From: Eupeodes corollae
Taxonomy: Eukaryota > Arthropoda > Insecta > Diptera > Syrphidae
Length of the DNA stretch: 64,000 bases
NCBI RefSeq assembly: GCF_945859685.1
Contig: NC_079149.1
Span: 68,838,991 to 68,902,990, forward strand
Direction of reading: 5' to 3'
The notes beneath the pieces are model-generated. The model did no database searches. It saw nothing but the letters and a program-made list of their open reading frames with translations, and was not told where the DNA came from. Position numbers and translations under genes: made by a program. Positions 22,506-33,637 of the stretch are shown piece by piece (the first letter of the stretch is position 1; each line of letters starts with the position of its first letter).

Positions 22506-24150
22506 GTCGGTCGCTAGCTAGCTGTCTCCAGTTTCGCAAGCCAAGATGGTTGGTGCGCCAAGAAGAACTTTTCTTTCGAAGCATCCTAAGACGCTCTCAA
22601 CTTTCCAGGATGATAAGTGTCTTATAGATGGTGATTTTAGATGCTCGAGAGAGGACTTTACTTCTTAAGTCCAAAGAAGCGAATTGCAAGAGTTATTCTT
22701 CGTTTGATTTCAGCACTGGTGCCTATAAACAAAGTCCTAAACTAACTCAAAGTTATAGCTGTCCATGGTGACCTGTTGTCCAAGACGTTTTAATTCAATG
22801 TTCTTTTTTGATGAAAGCATATACTTGGTCTTGCCTCATTGACCACTAAACCCATCTTCTTCGTTTTCGTCGCAGTGTTTCAAAACGTTCCACTGACATC
22901 ACGCTTTGATCTTCAATATCATCTGCATATCCGAGTAATTCGATGGACCTTTGGAAGATTGTGCCTCTAGTGTTTACGGTTGAGTTTTGCACAATTTTTT
23001 AAGAACGTTATTGAATAAGTCGCATGACAGTGCATCGCCTTGTCTAAAACCTTTTTTGACATTAAATGCATCCGTGAGATCTTTTCTGACCTTGATAGAG
23101 CAGCGTGCATTCTCCATCGACATTACTTTCTAGAGCTCTTCCCTATGGATGTTTTCATAGGCAGCTTTTGATTCGATAAAGGGATGGGGGTTATCGATTT
23201 GAAGCTCCTGGGTTTTTTTTAAGATCTGCCGTAGTGTGAATATTTGATCGATTGTAGACTTTCCTGGTCTGAAGCCATAATGATACCACCGATCAGGTTG
23301 TTGACGAACAGCGTCAGACGGTCACATAATACGGCAGAGAGGATCTTATATGCAATGTTAAGAAGACTGATGCCTCTGTAGTTGGCGGAATTTAGAGGGT
23401 TTCCTTTTTTTATGTATCGGGAAAACTATGCTGAGATTCCACTCATGGGCATGCTTTCTTCCGACCATATTTTGCAGATAGTTCGGAAACGATGCCGTCA
23501 GCCCCATCAGCTTTTTCATCACTTCGTCGAGGACGGGTAGGCGGAATTGTTGATCTGGGTCGCCTAGGTTGCTTAATTCGGTTCGTCATCGCCGTTATAC
23601 GATTTGAAGAAGTGGTCTTTCCATATTCTCAACATAGACTGTGGTTCTACTACGATGTTCCCTGATCGTCCTCACAGGCTTCGGTTCGTGGCTGGTACCC
23701 TTGGGGGTTTTTTTTACCTTTTGGTAAAGTTTATGCATCTCATTCCTGTTGTGACATCCCTCTATCTCCTCGATCGCGCGCTTCTCCTACTCCAAACCAG
23801 GGGTTTTGCTGTTGTGGCCGTGTAAAACCTAGCACTTCAGAGGCGGCATCTGTGATGGCTGCAAGCCAATGTTGCCACTCCATAAGAGGTTACAAGGGAC
23901 TCGATCGGAAAAGGAAATGGCTGTCTCTTGCGATTGTAGCCGTCTATCGAAACTTCTCACAGTTCTTTCTTGTTTTGGCTTGGACCGGGATATCCGTAGC
24001 CGTACTTTGGCTACAACGAGGTAGTGGTCCAAGTCAATGTTGGCCCCTCGGAATGTTCGGATATCCTGTATACTGAAGAAGTATCGTGCGTTTATCGCAA
24101 TGTGGTCAATCTGGTTGACAGTTGATTGATCGACAGAACTTTCTACCTTG
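22506..24150 (-). pseudogene. RTE-like LINE copy 2, endonuclease end to C-terminus, decayed
   Basis: On the minus strand, from right to left: an endonuclease C-terminus (RTFRGANIDLDHYLVVAKVR, about 24045-23990), reverse transcriptase blocks NSANYRGISLLNIAYKILSA (about 23385) and GFRPGKSTIDQIFTLR (about 23270-23220), and the post-palm segment MGLVVNE (about 22857). Then comes a piece matching SAEIKRR...KVLSRASKITIYKTLI, and the match ends near 22506. It is the same family as the insert at 8680-9378 but longer. Many frameshifts and stops are present. It sits inside LINE-D in opposite orientation; no target duplication was readable by eye. Confidence 0.78.
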
Positions 24151-24760
24151 TTTAAAAATTATGAACTTTATATAAACGAATCAAAAACTTAAACTATGAC
24201 AAATTACACTAAAGACGATACAACATCGGTCAAAGACAAAATTGAGTACGTAAATGATTACATATATTTGGAACAGCTAATACCATTTAAGGAAGACACA
24301 AAACAATTCTATAGGCTTAAACATATTTTACAATTGGACTAAAGTGCATACGCAATGAAATATATCTTCGACTCTGCTTTTCTACCGATCCTTACTTAAG
24401 GACTACAAACAATGAGCTTGACTGAAAAATAGTTCACCAGTAGGGATTTGTCAGACCAAAATAGAAAGAAAAAAATTTTAACATACGGCTAAGTGGTACG
24501 AAATGAAGATATTCGCAATAGAATTATAAACGTCATAAGTAGAACAAGAAAGCTTAATTGGGCAGATCATGTATCTAGACTTCAGGACGAAAGATAGACA
24601 AAAATGACAACAAAATGGAGACCAAAAAGAACAAGAAACCAGCAGGATGGCCAAACAAAAAAAGGAGTGACGATCTAACACAAATAAGTACAAATTAGTA
24701 CAACGAAGCCAAAAATGGAGACATATGGAGGGTTTTGGAGGAAGACTTATGCCAATAACC
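24151..24760 (+). pseudogene. RTE-like LINE-D, right part (C-terminal region)
   Basis: It resumes as ELYINESKT...TMTNYTKDD, then IEYVNDYIYLEQLIPFKEDT, FLPILT-GLQTMSLTEK, IRNRIINVISRTRKLNWADH and VSRLQDER-TKMTTKWRPKR, and ends near PKMETYGGFWRKTYAN. This is the thumb/C-terminal layout of RTE-like ORF2 (YLGQLI, YG-x-x-TWSLT, WAGHVARM). Several internal stops are present. It joins logically to 22330-22505 across the minus-strand insertion. Confidence 0.75.
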
Positions 24761-24771
24761 TATATTTATAA

Positions 24772-25460
24772 CTTTTTTCGACTCAAATATCTTTTCAAAA
24801 ATTTGAGATTGTGGTTTTAAACTAGTTTTCACTTATAAGAAATATTGTTTTCAACATTCTGAAAAAATTTTGAGAAAAATAGAGCTGACAGTTTTTTACA
24901 AAAAATAAAACATAAAACAAAATTAATAAAAGTTCGTAAAAATGGATTTTGGGCTCAAATATCTTTTCAAAACTTTGAGATATTGGTTTTAACTACTTTT
25001 ATCTTTCTAAAAATATTGTTGTCAATATTGTAAATATTGAGACAAATCTAATTGACAGTTTTTGTACAAAAAATAAAAACCTAAAAAAAACAATACTGAA
25101 ATTAAAAAGCTTTTCAAAAATTAAAAATATTGTCTTCAAACTTTTTTATTTCATAGAGAATATTTTTTCGATATTCAGTAGGTAGTTTTTTTTATAAAAC
25201 TTCAACAGTCCGTTTTTTTTCATAAAAATATAAAATCTACAAAAAATAGTAGGCAAATTTGATAAAAATTGATGATCGGTTCTTGATATCTCTAAAATTA
25301 ATTTAAATCATTCAATTTGTAAAAATTAAAGAAATTCTACTGGAATTGTTAAAAATTGGTTTCGACTAAAAATCTATTTTACAAAACTAGATTTTCAAAC
25401 TAACCTATTTCTTTATATGAAAAATATTGTTGGTAATTTTAAACAAATTAAAAATAATTC
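24772..25460 (+). repeat. Dispersed repeat family RA, copy 3, left part
   Basis: It shows the internal tandem structure of RA clearly: CTCAAATATCTTTTCAAAA occurs at about 24781 and again at about 24954, each followed by a similar 170-175 bp block (TTGAGAT..., ATTGTTgTCAA, AATtGACAG). A third, diverged unit starts near 25105. The copy is interrupted at 25460 by the composite insert and resumes at 26126 with the duplicated TAAAAATAATTC. No coding capacity. Confidence 0.78.
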
Positions 25461-25757
25461 TAAGGAGGTTTTTTGTATGAAATTTTATACGCACAGTTTA
25501 AGGCAGCTGCTTGCCGAATTTTACAATTGAATATAAGAATGAAAAAAATTAAATTGAACAAAAAGCGATTAAGCACCACTAAAGGAGTCTGATGATCGGG
25601 TTGGCCCCCGTGAAATAGCTATAACTCCAGCCTATGAACTTGGTGGGAGCACACACAAGTTGTTGTTGTTTCATTCTTATATTCAATTGTAAAATTCGGC
25701 AAGCAGCTGCCTTAAACTGTGCGTATAAAATTTCATACAAAAAACCTCCTTAGAATT
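25456..25757. repeat. Perfect 89-bp inverted repeat with 124-bp spacer
   Basis: The arm at 25456-25544 (AATTCTAAGGAGGTTTTTTG ... AGAATGAAA) and the arm at 25669-25757 are exact reverse complements over all 89 positions that I checked. The left arm includes five bases of the target duplication (AATTC). Perfect identity in a heavily decayed neighbourhood implies recent formation or gene conversion. The 124-bp spacer contains a second copy of the SINE 3' tail. Confidence 0.9.
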
Positions 25758-26125
25758 GTAAAAATTAAAAATATTGATCCGTGTCAACTCTTTCGCCCCA
25801 TCTCCCTCCTCATACGAATCCAATCGAAATCGTTGGCTTATGAAAAAGAGAGGAGATAATAGAAAGAAACTGAATAAAACAACAACAATTACTTGTGTGT
25901 GCTTAGAAAAATGCTAATCGGTTCAGTATAGTTCGATAGAACGAAAAAACCTGTAATTGGCTTACAACTTTCATGTGGGTGCGGTGGCGTAGTGCGTAGT
26001 GCACTAGCTCCTCACACGCTAGATCGCTTGTTCAAGCCCAGCTCGGGCAAAAGTTCTTCAAAAATTAAATTGAACAAAAAGCGATTAAGCACCACTAAAG
26101 GAGTCTGATATCGGGTTGGCCCCCC
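25461..26125 (+). mobile_element. Composite retroposed insert with SINE and large perfect inverted repeat
   Basis: The insert holds, in order: the left arm of a perfect 89-bp inverted repeat, a truncated SINE tail (25545-25609), a 59-bp spacer, the right arm (to 25757), about 215 bp of unplaced sequence, and a full tRNA-derived SINE (25976-26125) ending GGTTGGCCCCC at the right target duplication. The duplications at both ends suggest one retroposition event of a chimeric molecule, or repeated insertion followed by a hairpin-mediated rearrangement. I cannot tell which. Confidence 0.7.
25976..26125 (+). mobile_element. tRNA-derived SINE (family S2)
   Basis: The tRNA-like head runs from about 25976 to 26050, with a box A-like GTGGCGTAGTGC (from 25984) and a box B-like GTTCAAGCC (26030-26038), spaced as in tRNA genes. 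The body and tail (AAAAGCGATTAAGCACCACT ... CGGGTTGGCCCCC) follow. The same tail occurs at 25545-25609. RNA polymerase III would be expected to transcribe it from the internal boxes. It is distinct from the S1 family at 31571, 39311 and 60639. Confidence 0.75.
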
Positions 26126-26245
26126 TAAAAATAATTCAATTGACAACTTTCTTAACCCAACACGAAAACCAACAAACTTTTAAGCAAGACAAATCGACAG
26201 ATGGGATGGGTAGTTATCAGTGTGGGTCGCATACCAGGCTCTTTT
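26126..26245 (+). repeat. Dispersed repeat family RA, copy 3, right part
   Basis: RA resumes with CAATTGACAACTTTCTTAAC, then the conserved AGACAAATCGACAG block and GGGATGGGTAGTTATCAGTG-TGGGTCGCAT, ending near 26235. Confidence 0.8.
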
Positions 26246-26599
26246 TTAAATTTGTTGTACAAACTCGACACCTTAGTTTTGATTTGTTTTGTATTCTTAA
26301 TTTTTTGTATAGTAATGCATAAGTGCAACACTTACGAAAAAGACTATTGATATTTTTAATTTCAGACCCCCGTTGAAAAATTGTATTCTCAAGGAATTAA
26401 GTTCATTAATTTCAAATGCAAGTTCATTAAGAAAATAAACAAAATAATTATTTAAATGTTCTTTACTTAAAATTAAGAGTAATAACATAATAAATAAATT
26501 TAATTATTTACCTAATATTCATCATACGACAGACATCAGTTCTAAATACCTAAATTATTATTGCTCTTTTTGACTCATATAACTGTTTAAACCTTGCGA

Positions 26600-26632
26600 G
26601 ATCCAAGGTATCAGTGTGGGTCGCATCGCAGC
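26600..26632 (+). repeat. RA 3'-terminal fragment
   Basis: GGTATCAGTGTGGGTCGCAT at about 26607-26626 is the last part of the RA consensus with nothing of the rest of the repeat before it. Confidence 0.55.
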
Positions 26633-26639
26633 CACTTTT

Positions 26640-27340
26640 TTTACAGTTGTGTTTATACGTTTATTTTTCCCTTGAAGCAATCATGTATGATCTGTTAATA
26701 TAGAAAACAATTACAAAAATTGACAGGTTACGTTACCAATAATTTTATTAAAGTCTCCAGTACGATTCTTTTAAACAAACTCAAATATTGCCCTACATAT
26801 AACCCAAGAAATATATCTATACTTAAATAGCCAATACTGTTTCTTACAATCAAACCATTCTATGAATAGGTACATATTTTTTTTATTATTTTCGAAGTTA
26901 TCGACCCTATTACCTACATTACTAGGTACATACAATATTTACCATAATTTCTCCTACTATGTCAACATTTATTATAATGTGTACTCTTGCCATAAGCTAA
27001 GCAAACACATTAACAATAATATTCACACACCTACAACATGTCTAGCACAAAATAAAAAAAAAAACACTCTGATCCCATAAATGTTAAACATTCTTTACAA
27101 CACCATCCGGTTGAATGAATCATTTCATTACAGACATGTTTTACGGCATTTAAGATACAAAACAAAATATGGCTTTCAAGTTTGCACTCAATCATGACAA
27201 AGTTTATGGTTTTGGTTAAGAAATTCCCATCAAGATAAAAAAATATCTGATGACATTGCAGCCTTTAACTTCACGCACATTTATACCTACTTGACTTCCT
27301 CATCCGCAATTCAAAATTAATTAATTAAAGTTATTATTTT
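26640..27340. other. AT-rich non-coding DNA
   Basis: No feature recognised before the possible splice acceptor at 27340-27360. Confidence 0.5.
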
Positions 27341-28161
27341 CTTTTGTTTCTCCCCTTAGGTTGTCACACCATGGACCAAAGATAAAGGCCCACAGAAGCC
27401 AAAAACTATATTTATATCTACGATCCAAAAAAGTAAGAAAAAATAATCAAAAGTCAGATGAAGACAGACAATCTCCAAGACAATCCAATCTTAATAGAAT
27501 ACAAAAAAAAAGAAGGAGGTATATTTTGGATGTGAGAAGATAATTGGAAATCTATCACCAATTTAAAACCCTTCAGAGGTTTGGAATTAACCATCACACA
27601 GTTTGATGTAAATCGCCCTCTGCCGCAGCGCTCTACCAAAGACATGGCGACTCGATGATTCAGATTCAGAGTGCATCATCATTAAAAAACGAACTAAAAA
27701 ACCACCTTCCTTGTTTACCTTGTCCATCTCCCCCAGGCCAACACCTACTCCTTAGCATCAACATACTATATAGCCAAAGCCAACTATACAGAGCACAGGC
27801 ATCGCATAGCAGTGGAACGCTCTCAAGTTCAGCACTTTAGTATTTTTTATCACCACCGTTGCGCTCTTTTATGTGACTTGTTTGTGACGTATTCAGAAAT
27901 AAGAACAAACAAAACATAGTCTTCTATACACTGTCCCTTTAAAAACTCTTCTCATCCACAAACCGTCGGTCGCGACGTCACCCTGCTTCTCTATCTCTTT
28001 CCTGCAGCGCAACAACCACTTGTATCACCAACAGCGACAGCATTTTCAACCAACACAAACATTTTCCCAAACCAAATACTTGTTTAGCTGTGTGTATAGA
28101 TACTTTAATTTTTTGTTTTTTCAAGACCGAGAGCTCGAGCTCGAGCTTTAAGTTCTTCTAA
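27340..28161 (+). promoter_or_regulatory. Probable promoter/5' UTR region of the 28162 exon
   Basis: Composition becomes more balanced here. TTTTCTTTTGTTTCTCCCCT followed by TAG at about 27340-27360 would make a good splice acceptor, and AAAAAGTAAGA (27428-27438) a donor, so a short upstream exon is possible. From about 27850 to the ATG the sequence is C- and A-rich, like many fly 5' leaders, with three tandem GAGCTC-like hexamers (about 28130-28148) just before the start codon. No TATA box or initiator could be fixed with confidence. Confidence 0.3.
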
Positions 28162-28471
28162 ATGAGTAGCGAACTGTCTGTCAGTGAAACAACACCGCTT
28201 CGCCGGCCGGATCTTAGCGAGGAACTGTCCACATCTACACCGACTCGTAGTGTGAACGCGAATAATATTCATCAAACTGCTTTGAATACGAACGGTACAA
28301 TTATCAATAAAACTTCAAATTCATCATCGCGTCACAACAACAATAATAACATAGAAATCGATTCCGGAATTCATCGCATTGACAATAACTGTGATCATAA
28401 CTCAATAACCATGGAGACGAATAAAAGGATACTCTGTCGTATTGGAACGGATCTGCTGATCTTAATGTGTG
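28162..28471 (+). CDS. First coding exon, possible wunen-like lipid phosphate phosphatase
   Basis: The frame opens at ATG 28162, immediately preceded in frame by TAA (28159-28161), which supports this start. It encodes 103 residues plus one base and ends at a strong donor, TGTG|GTAAGTGA (intron from 28472, phase 1). The first about 85 residues are polar and Asn/Thr/Ser-rich (TSNSSSRHNNNNNIEIDSGI) with an early TTPLRRPDLSEEL, a disordered cytoplasmic tail. The end, KRILCRIGTDLLILMC, is the start of a transmembrane helix. A basic stretch running into a DLLIL-type helix, with an intron inside that helix, is the arrangement I know from PAP2/LPP lipid phosphatases such as fly Wunen. The catalytic PAP2 motifs would be in later exons, which are not visible. 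Another multi-pass membrane protein is possible. Confidence 0.45.
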
Positions 28472-31400
28472 GTAAGTGACAGTTACATATTATTTTATTT
28501 GAATTCATAGAAGATCGTTTTATTTCTGCCAAGTTAAATCGGTTCTTCCTTGTTTTTGTTTTGGCATTGAATTTCATTCTTACAACGTTGTTGGTGATTT
28601 TTTTTTTTAATTATTTGATCGGATTTCACTTTTCAATTTTGTATAAGGTTTTTTGAACTGTGTAAAAGGTGTGTCTTAACTGAAATTGTATCGTCTGACC
28701 TAGTTGTGAATGTGTTCTTAATGAATCTCGGTCGCTGCTAATTGTGAGAATTCAAAATTAATTGCTTAAAGCTTAAGTTTTTTTTTTATAGGAGCAGCAG
28801 CTCCACAGAAAAGGTAATTAAAAAGCATAATATCTTTCTTTTGGTCGAGGTCATTAAACCTGCGAAATTCTGTTCGTTGATCTGGGAGAAACTCTGCTGT
28901 GGAGTGTTTAAATAAAGCTTCATAAAAAATAATACCTTCCTTTTTATGAAAATTGAGACACGAAATAAAAAAAAAAAAAACAATCTTATTGCATGCGTTT
29001 CCATTTATTGAGTCTTGATAAAGTGAAAATATGTGCGTGTCTAGAATTGTAATTCGTCTTAGGTGTCGACGGGAGTTCCTTTTTAGGAAAGAAATTTAAC
29101 AACATACCTACAAGTGCAATGGACTATGGAACAACAACGGCCTTGAATTAAATACATATACAAATAAGTGACAATGATGTGATGATGTTTCCATTTGATA
29201 AACGATGTACCATTTAAGCTTTGAATACTATAGGCACCTAGCCTACTTGAAATGCAACCGGATAGGTAAATTAGACTTTGAGCTACCTACATACATCATG
29301 CATATGTTTCTATTGTATCTCGTTTATTTAAACTTATTAGGTAGATAGCTTGGTTCAGTTGATTTAAACTGAATAGTGAAAAAATAGCAAAACAGATTAG
29401 GGTGGTCGATTTTGTAACAAGTGTACTAAGCCTTTGTTAAAGCTTTTTATAGTTCGCTATGAGCTTTCAAATTGTTTTTAAAAATAGTTAAGTTGAGGTT
29501 GAAGTTGAAGTGAAGTTGAAAGTGAAGAATTTCTTTTTTAAATAAAATTTAAAACTAAAAGTACCTAAAAAAATGTATGGGTACAAACTAGTTACCAAAC
29601 CTTTTACTTCTTCTTCTTCAAAATTGATCGTAACTTTCCTTGATTTAGGATTTAAACTACTATTCAAGATTTGGTTAATCCAGCAAAAACTATCGAAGAT
29701 CACATAAGTTAAATTTCTTTCATAATTCCACAACACATCACTACTTGGAATAATATTTCCTACCTGAACAAAAACTTAATAAGAACATTTTTGTTCTCCA
29801 ACTTCAAGTTCCCTAAACAAATCATACACGTTTTGGCACCTTAAATTAATTATATACATATATTTTATAGAGATATATATATACTGTGTACACATGTGAC
29901 TTTGAGCAGCTGCGTATATTTCTCGGATCATAAAAGAAGTGATTCATCCCGAAGCCATCGCACAAAAATCTTTTTCTTTTCAGCTAGAGTATAAATAAGG
30001 GTACATACATTGATATAATATGTATGTATGTATATGTTCACCACATAATCTACAAACATAAACCATATTAACATAAAATTAAGAACCTTTTTTGAATCAC
30101 TATTCCTATCATTGATGATCGCGAAATTTTAATATGATGTGAGGTTCATCCTTTGAGAATGTGTCTTTGATTATGCTGTCTCATAAAATACAAGAGAAAC
30201 TTTTAAAGTATTTTAAAAGCATCGACCCATGCCAAAACTTGTAGTCACACTCGAAATTACAATCTTCAATCAGTGAATCACATTTCAATATTTTTTACTT
30301 TCTTTTTTTTCGGAGTTATCTTTTCGAAAAATTTTTACCCAGAGCACACATAAAGATATACATATATTAAAGATATACCCAAATTTAAACTGATGGGTTT
30401 TGAAAAATTCAAAACTTATGGTCGCTTTAAAGCTAAAATTTTATAGCTGAACCCTTGTTCTTAATCCATTTAGGATAGGAAGTAACTTATTTGAATATTT
30501 ACCATTTTATAACAATAACAATTCTGAAGAGAATGATATCAAGACTCAAGCGCGGAATCTAAGATAAATTGAATATTGAAGAGTCATTCTTTTAACGTAT
30601 ATACAAAAGGGGCTATAATGTGATTGACCAAAGCGACATATGAAATTATTATGTTGTTACTAAAAGCCACTTTTGGTTAAAGTATCCTCTTTTTCTACGT
30701 ATTGAATTTTATTGTCCAAAGGACTATAAATACATCAAGTTAAATTGTCGAGAAATAATTCAAAAAAAGTGCGTATACGCAACAGTGGACCATTAAACGA
30801 TAAAATAGAAACATGGCATATTTGAGGAATATCATTCTATTTTTAAATAATATGTTGCTCAATATCTTCACATTGATCAAAAATAATATCGTTTGTAGAT
30901 ATGAATAAACACAAATACGATTTTATTACTTTTTCAGAGAACAATTTACTATTCTTTTTACAAAAAAAACAATTTTTAAATCCATTGTAATTTAAATTTT
31001 AAATATATTTTTTTAATTTGTTATACTAATTAATTGTTGAATACAAAATAAATTAATTCGTCGTTAATTTGTATTTTGTTGTTGAATGTTGATATGCCTA
31101 TTATCTTAAAGAATATTTTTTCTTCACTTTTATACGATGTTAAAAAGCCTTAATTGAATATCAAGTATAGATCATAAAATTTGTTAAGTGTTTTGTTTGA
31201 CTGATTTGCTATTTTTATCAACGGTCGCAGGTGTTTTGTTTTTTGTTTACAATAAAGAAATTGATAAAAAAACAGCAATTCCTGTATTGACATACTGATA
31301 TTTTATGTATGTATATTTTTTAAAAGTAAATGAATCATAAAGCAAACAGAATTGGTAAAACATTCATCCATTTATGTCTCCAATAATTATTAGATTCGAA

Positions 31401-31570
31401 ATACCTACGGTTTATTTCTCGTAAATACTTTATGATTCGATTTCTGATTATTAGCTGTCGTAAATGTTTGGCGTGAAAGAAAGTAATTATTTTCCCGGAA
31501 TTAACCCCAAGTAATTAATACCACATAAAGTGGTTTAATCAGTTATATATATCAAACTAAAAAAACATGA
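28472..31570. other. Non-coding stretch, probably intron
   Basis: It begins with a consensus 5' splice site. No further exon recognised. It contains a GTTGAA-type simple repeat (about 29495-29525) and ATGT microsatellites (about 30023-30035). A TATAAATAAG at 29990 has no supporting initiator. Confidence 0.45.
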
Positions 31571-31772
31571 ACGTGTCGGGATAGTTAGTGTGTGTGTGCC
31601 TTCTCTTGAATCTATGCCTGTTCCACCTATACTTTTTTCACAGGTTTTGCCTCTTGCGAGGCAAGAAAAGTGCTTTCCCGCCATCCTAGCAATTACTTGC
31701 AAACAGGAATGGTTAAGAGTTGTAAGTCACTAGGCTCTGGTTCTCTACAGATTGTTGCGCCATCTAAATTAT
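31571..31772 (+). mobile_element. tRNA-derived SINE S1, copy A
   Basis: The head GTGTCGGGATAGTTAGTGTG (31573 on) corresponds to the box A part of S1. The middle shares TTGCCTCTTGCGAGG-like sequence with copy B, and the end AGTTGTAAGTCACTAGGCTC then TTGCGCCATCTAAA matches the S1 tail at 60650-60720 in reverse. Box B is degenerate. The copy is diverged and has no readable target duplication. Confidence 0.7.
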
Positions 31773-32107
31773 AATTTCCGTTTTTTCGTATATGTCATAA
31801 TTTTTTAATCCAACGATAATGATTTATCTATTAAATTTAGTTTTAAAATGTTTAGAACTTAATCATTTCATAACCTTCTATAATTTCCCTAAAACTGGGT
31901 GTTAAGAAAACAAATTTCTAACGAATATTAAACTATTTTCATGTTAACCGGTAGAATTTTTTGAAATACTTTTCTGAGAGTTATAATATTAAATGTTTGT
32001 CAGTTTTGATTTAGCAGTAAACAATTTGTTCATTGATTTCAGTTTATTAAATAAATTTTCAATTCAAATTAAGTTTCACTTTTATTTTTCTGTGAACCAA
32101 TGTCAAT
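31773..32107. other. AT-rich non-coding DNA
   Basis: No feature recognised up to the target duplication of the hAT element. Confidence 0.5.
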
Positions 32108-32115
32108 GTTAAAAT

Positions 32116-33629
32116 CAGGGCCGGATTTATTTTTAAAATTATTTTTAAAATAAAGTAAACCATTTTTTTTCACTCGAGTTTTTCAATAAATAATTTATTG
32201 TTAAACCAAGTAGATTTCTTTAGTATTGAACAAACACATATAAGTACAAATGGAAAAAAGAATTATCTAAAATTAAATTTTAGAGTTACCGAACGGAACC
32301 TTTGGAGCTTTTTTCGCCGAAAAATTGTCGATGATTTCCCTTTGATTTATGCTGATTTATAATTTTCATTTCTAAAAATGAGCGCCCTCTAGTGCAATTT
32401 CTTACCATCAAAACCAAATACATTCTCAATGCAATTTCTAGCTCTGAAATTTTGATTCTCGAGAAGTTGGTAGTAAAATAGTTCCGGCAATTGATCTGTT
32501 CCATAGACCTTTTCCTTTTTGTATGAGTCAATCAAAGACACAAATTGAACTAACTCATTATCAAGACTAGGCTCTAAATTATCCGGATAAACTTTCATCA
32601 ATTCCTCTATTGCAGAGTACAAATTTCCAGCATGCATCTCCTCGATGTGATTCAGGAATCCAAATCTCGAACGTACAGCTTCATAGAAATGCAATCTTTC
32701 AGTAAGAGAAACGGATAACTGGGCAATCACTGGGATGAATGCGGATACTTTGTATTTTTAATTTGGTGACAGATTTGCGTCTTGTGCTTTCTCGCAATGG
32801 AGTGGATTCAACCTCACATTTCTCGTTCGTACATATTCATTAGTATGGGATATTTTTTGGCTGCTTCCTTGTATTTATAAAAATCATTTCGTTTGGATTC
32901 CACAAATTATTTCAATGATACTATCATTTTCGGGTCTTGCATTATCTTGTTTGTAGGGTTAAATCGCTCCAAGATATCGTTTCAAAATGTTGCAAAGAAA
33001 GCGGTTTCGAGACCACTCATCTTCTGTAGAAGGTGCGTTGCTTCATTCCTCACGATGTATTTTTGCTCCTTATTGGGAGATATGCTGGTTAGAGCCTTTT
33101 CGATTTCCGAATAGCCGTTGACTAAGGCTTTCTTAGCTTCAGCTTGACAAGACCAACGAGTGTCGCTGAGCTGTTTTAAGACTAAAAACATTCCGCTTTT
33201 CTTCTCCAATAATTTCTCATTCAGAATTCGATGCCGCTCTGTACTAGTTGTGAAAAACGTGAACAAAAACTGCACGAAATCAAAGAATTGAACAGACGAT
33301 GGACAATAGTTAGTCTTAGTAGCTTCCTTTCCCACTAAATTTAGAGAATGACCACAAGGTACGAATGCCGATAAATGATTTTTCTCCAAAATTAGAGCCT
33401 GCATCACCTTGTATTTGCCGCTCATTTAATCATGAATGTACAAAGAATTGTAATCTGTAGATAAATGCAAAAGAGCAAACAAAAAAAGATATCAAAGGAA
33501 AAGATGTTTACTAGTGCTTATTAGTTGGAATTTAAAACAAAAAAATTTCCGATCCTCTATTGTGGGGGCTTCCCGTTTGTGGAGGCCAGTGAGCTTTCTC
33601 CTCTGTTGCCCTTCCTAAATCCGGCTGTG
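32116..33629 (-). mobile_element. hAT transposon 1 with exact 8-bp target duplication
   Basis: Terminal inverted repeats: CAGGGCCGGATTTA at 32116-32129 and, in reverse, CACAGCCGGATTTA at 33629-33616 (12 of 14 identical). The flanking octamer GTTAAAAT is identical on both sides (32108-32115 and 33630-33637), the exact target-duplication length of hAT elements. The 1.5 kb copy carries a 5'-shortened transposase pseudogene on the minus strand. Confidence 0.93.
32290..33450 (-). pseudogene. hAT transposase pseudogene
   Basis: Read on the minus strand it contains DYNSLYIHD-MSGKYKVMQAL (about 33460-33400; the usual block is DN...NMSGKYKG), FVPCGHSLNLVGKEA, LKQLSDTRWSCQAEAKKAL (about 33190-33135) and, in another frame, the C-terminal dimerisation region ELEIALRMYLVLMV-NCT followed by RSF-EMKIINQHKSKG (about 32440-32340). 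These are hallmark blocks of the hAT subgroup related to ZMYM1/DUF4371 proteins. Stops and frameshifts separate the pieces and the N-terminal zinc-finger part is absent, so it is non-functional. Confidence 0.85.
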
Positions 33630-33637
33630 GTTAAAAT

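Larger units (their letters stand above)
25449..26137. repeat. 12-bp target duplication flanking a composite insert
   Basis: TAAAAATAATTC occurs at 25449-25460 and at 26126-26137, bracketing 665 bp that other RA copies lack. The RA sequence is continuous if one copy of the 12-mer and the insert are removed. Confidence 0.85.

Noticed and set aside
27361..27543. 60-codon basic frame after a good acceptor-like site
   Set aside because: The acceptor is plausible, but the peptide is low complexity (Lys/Arg/Ser/Gln) and no donor-to-acceptor link to the 28162 exon can be shown. Kept only as possible 5' UTR.
28779..28815. Possible 22-nt micro-exon (after TTTTTTTATAG, before GTAATT)
   Set aside because: Joining it to the exon at 28162 would give CGAAAPQKR in place of the expected rest of a membrane helix. 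The splice signals are weak evidence in T-rich DNA.
29985..30005. TATAAATAAG as a core promoter
   Set aside because: No initiator, no downstream open frame and a very AT-rich context make it a chance match.
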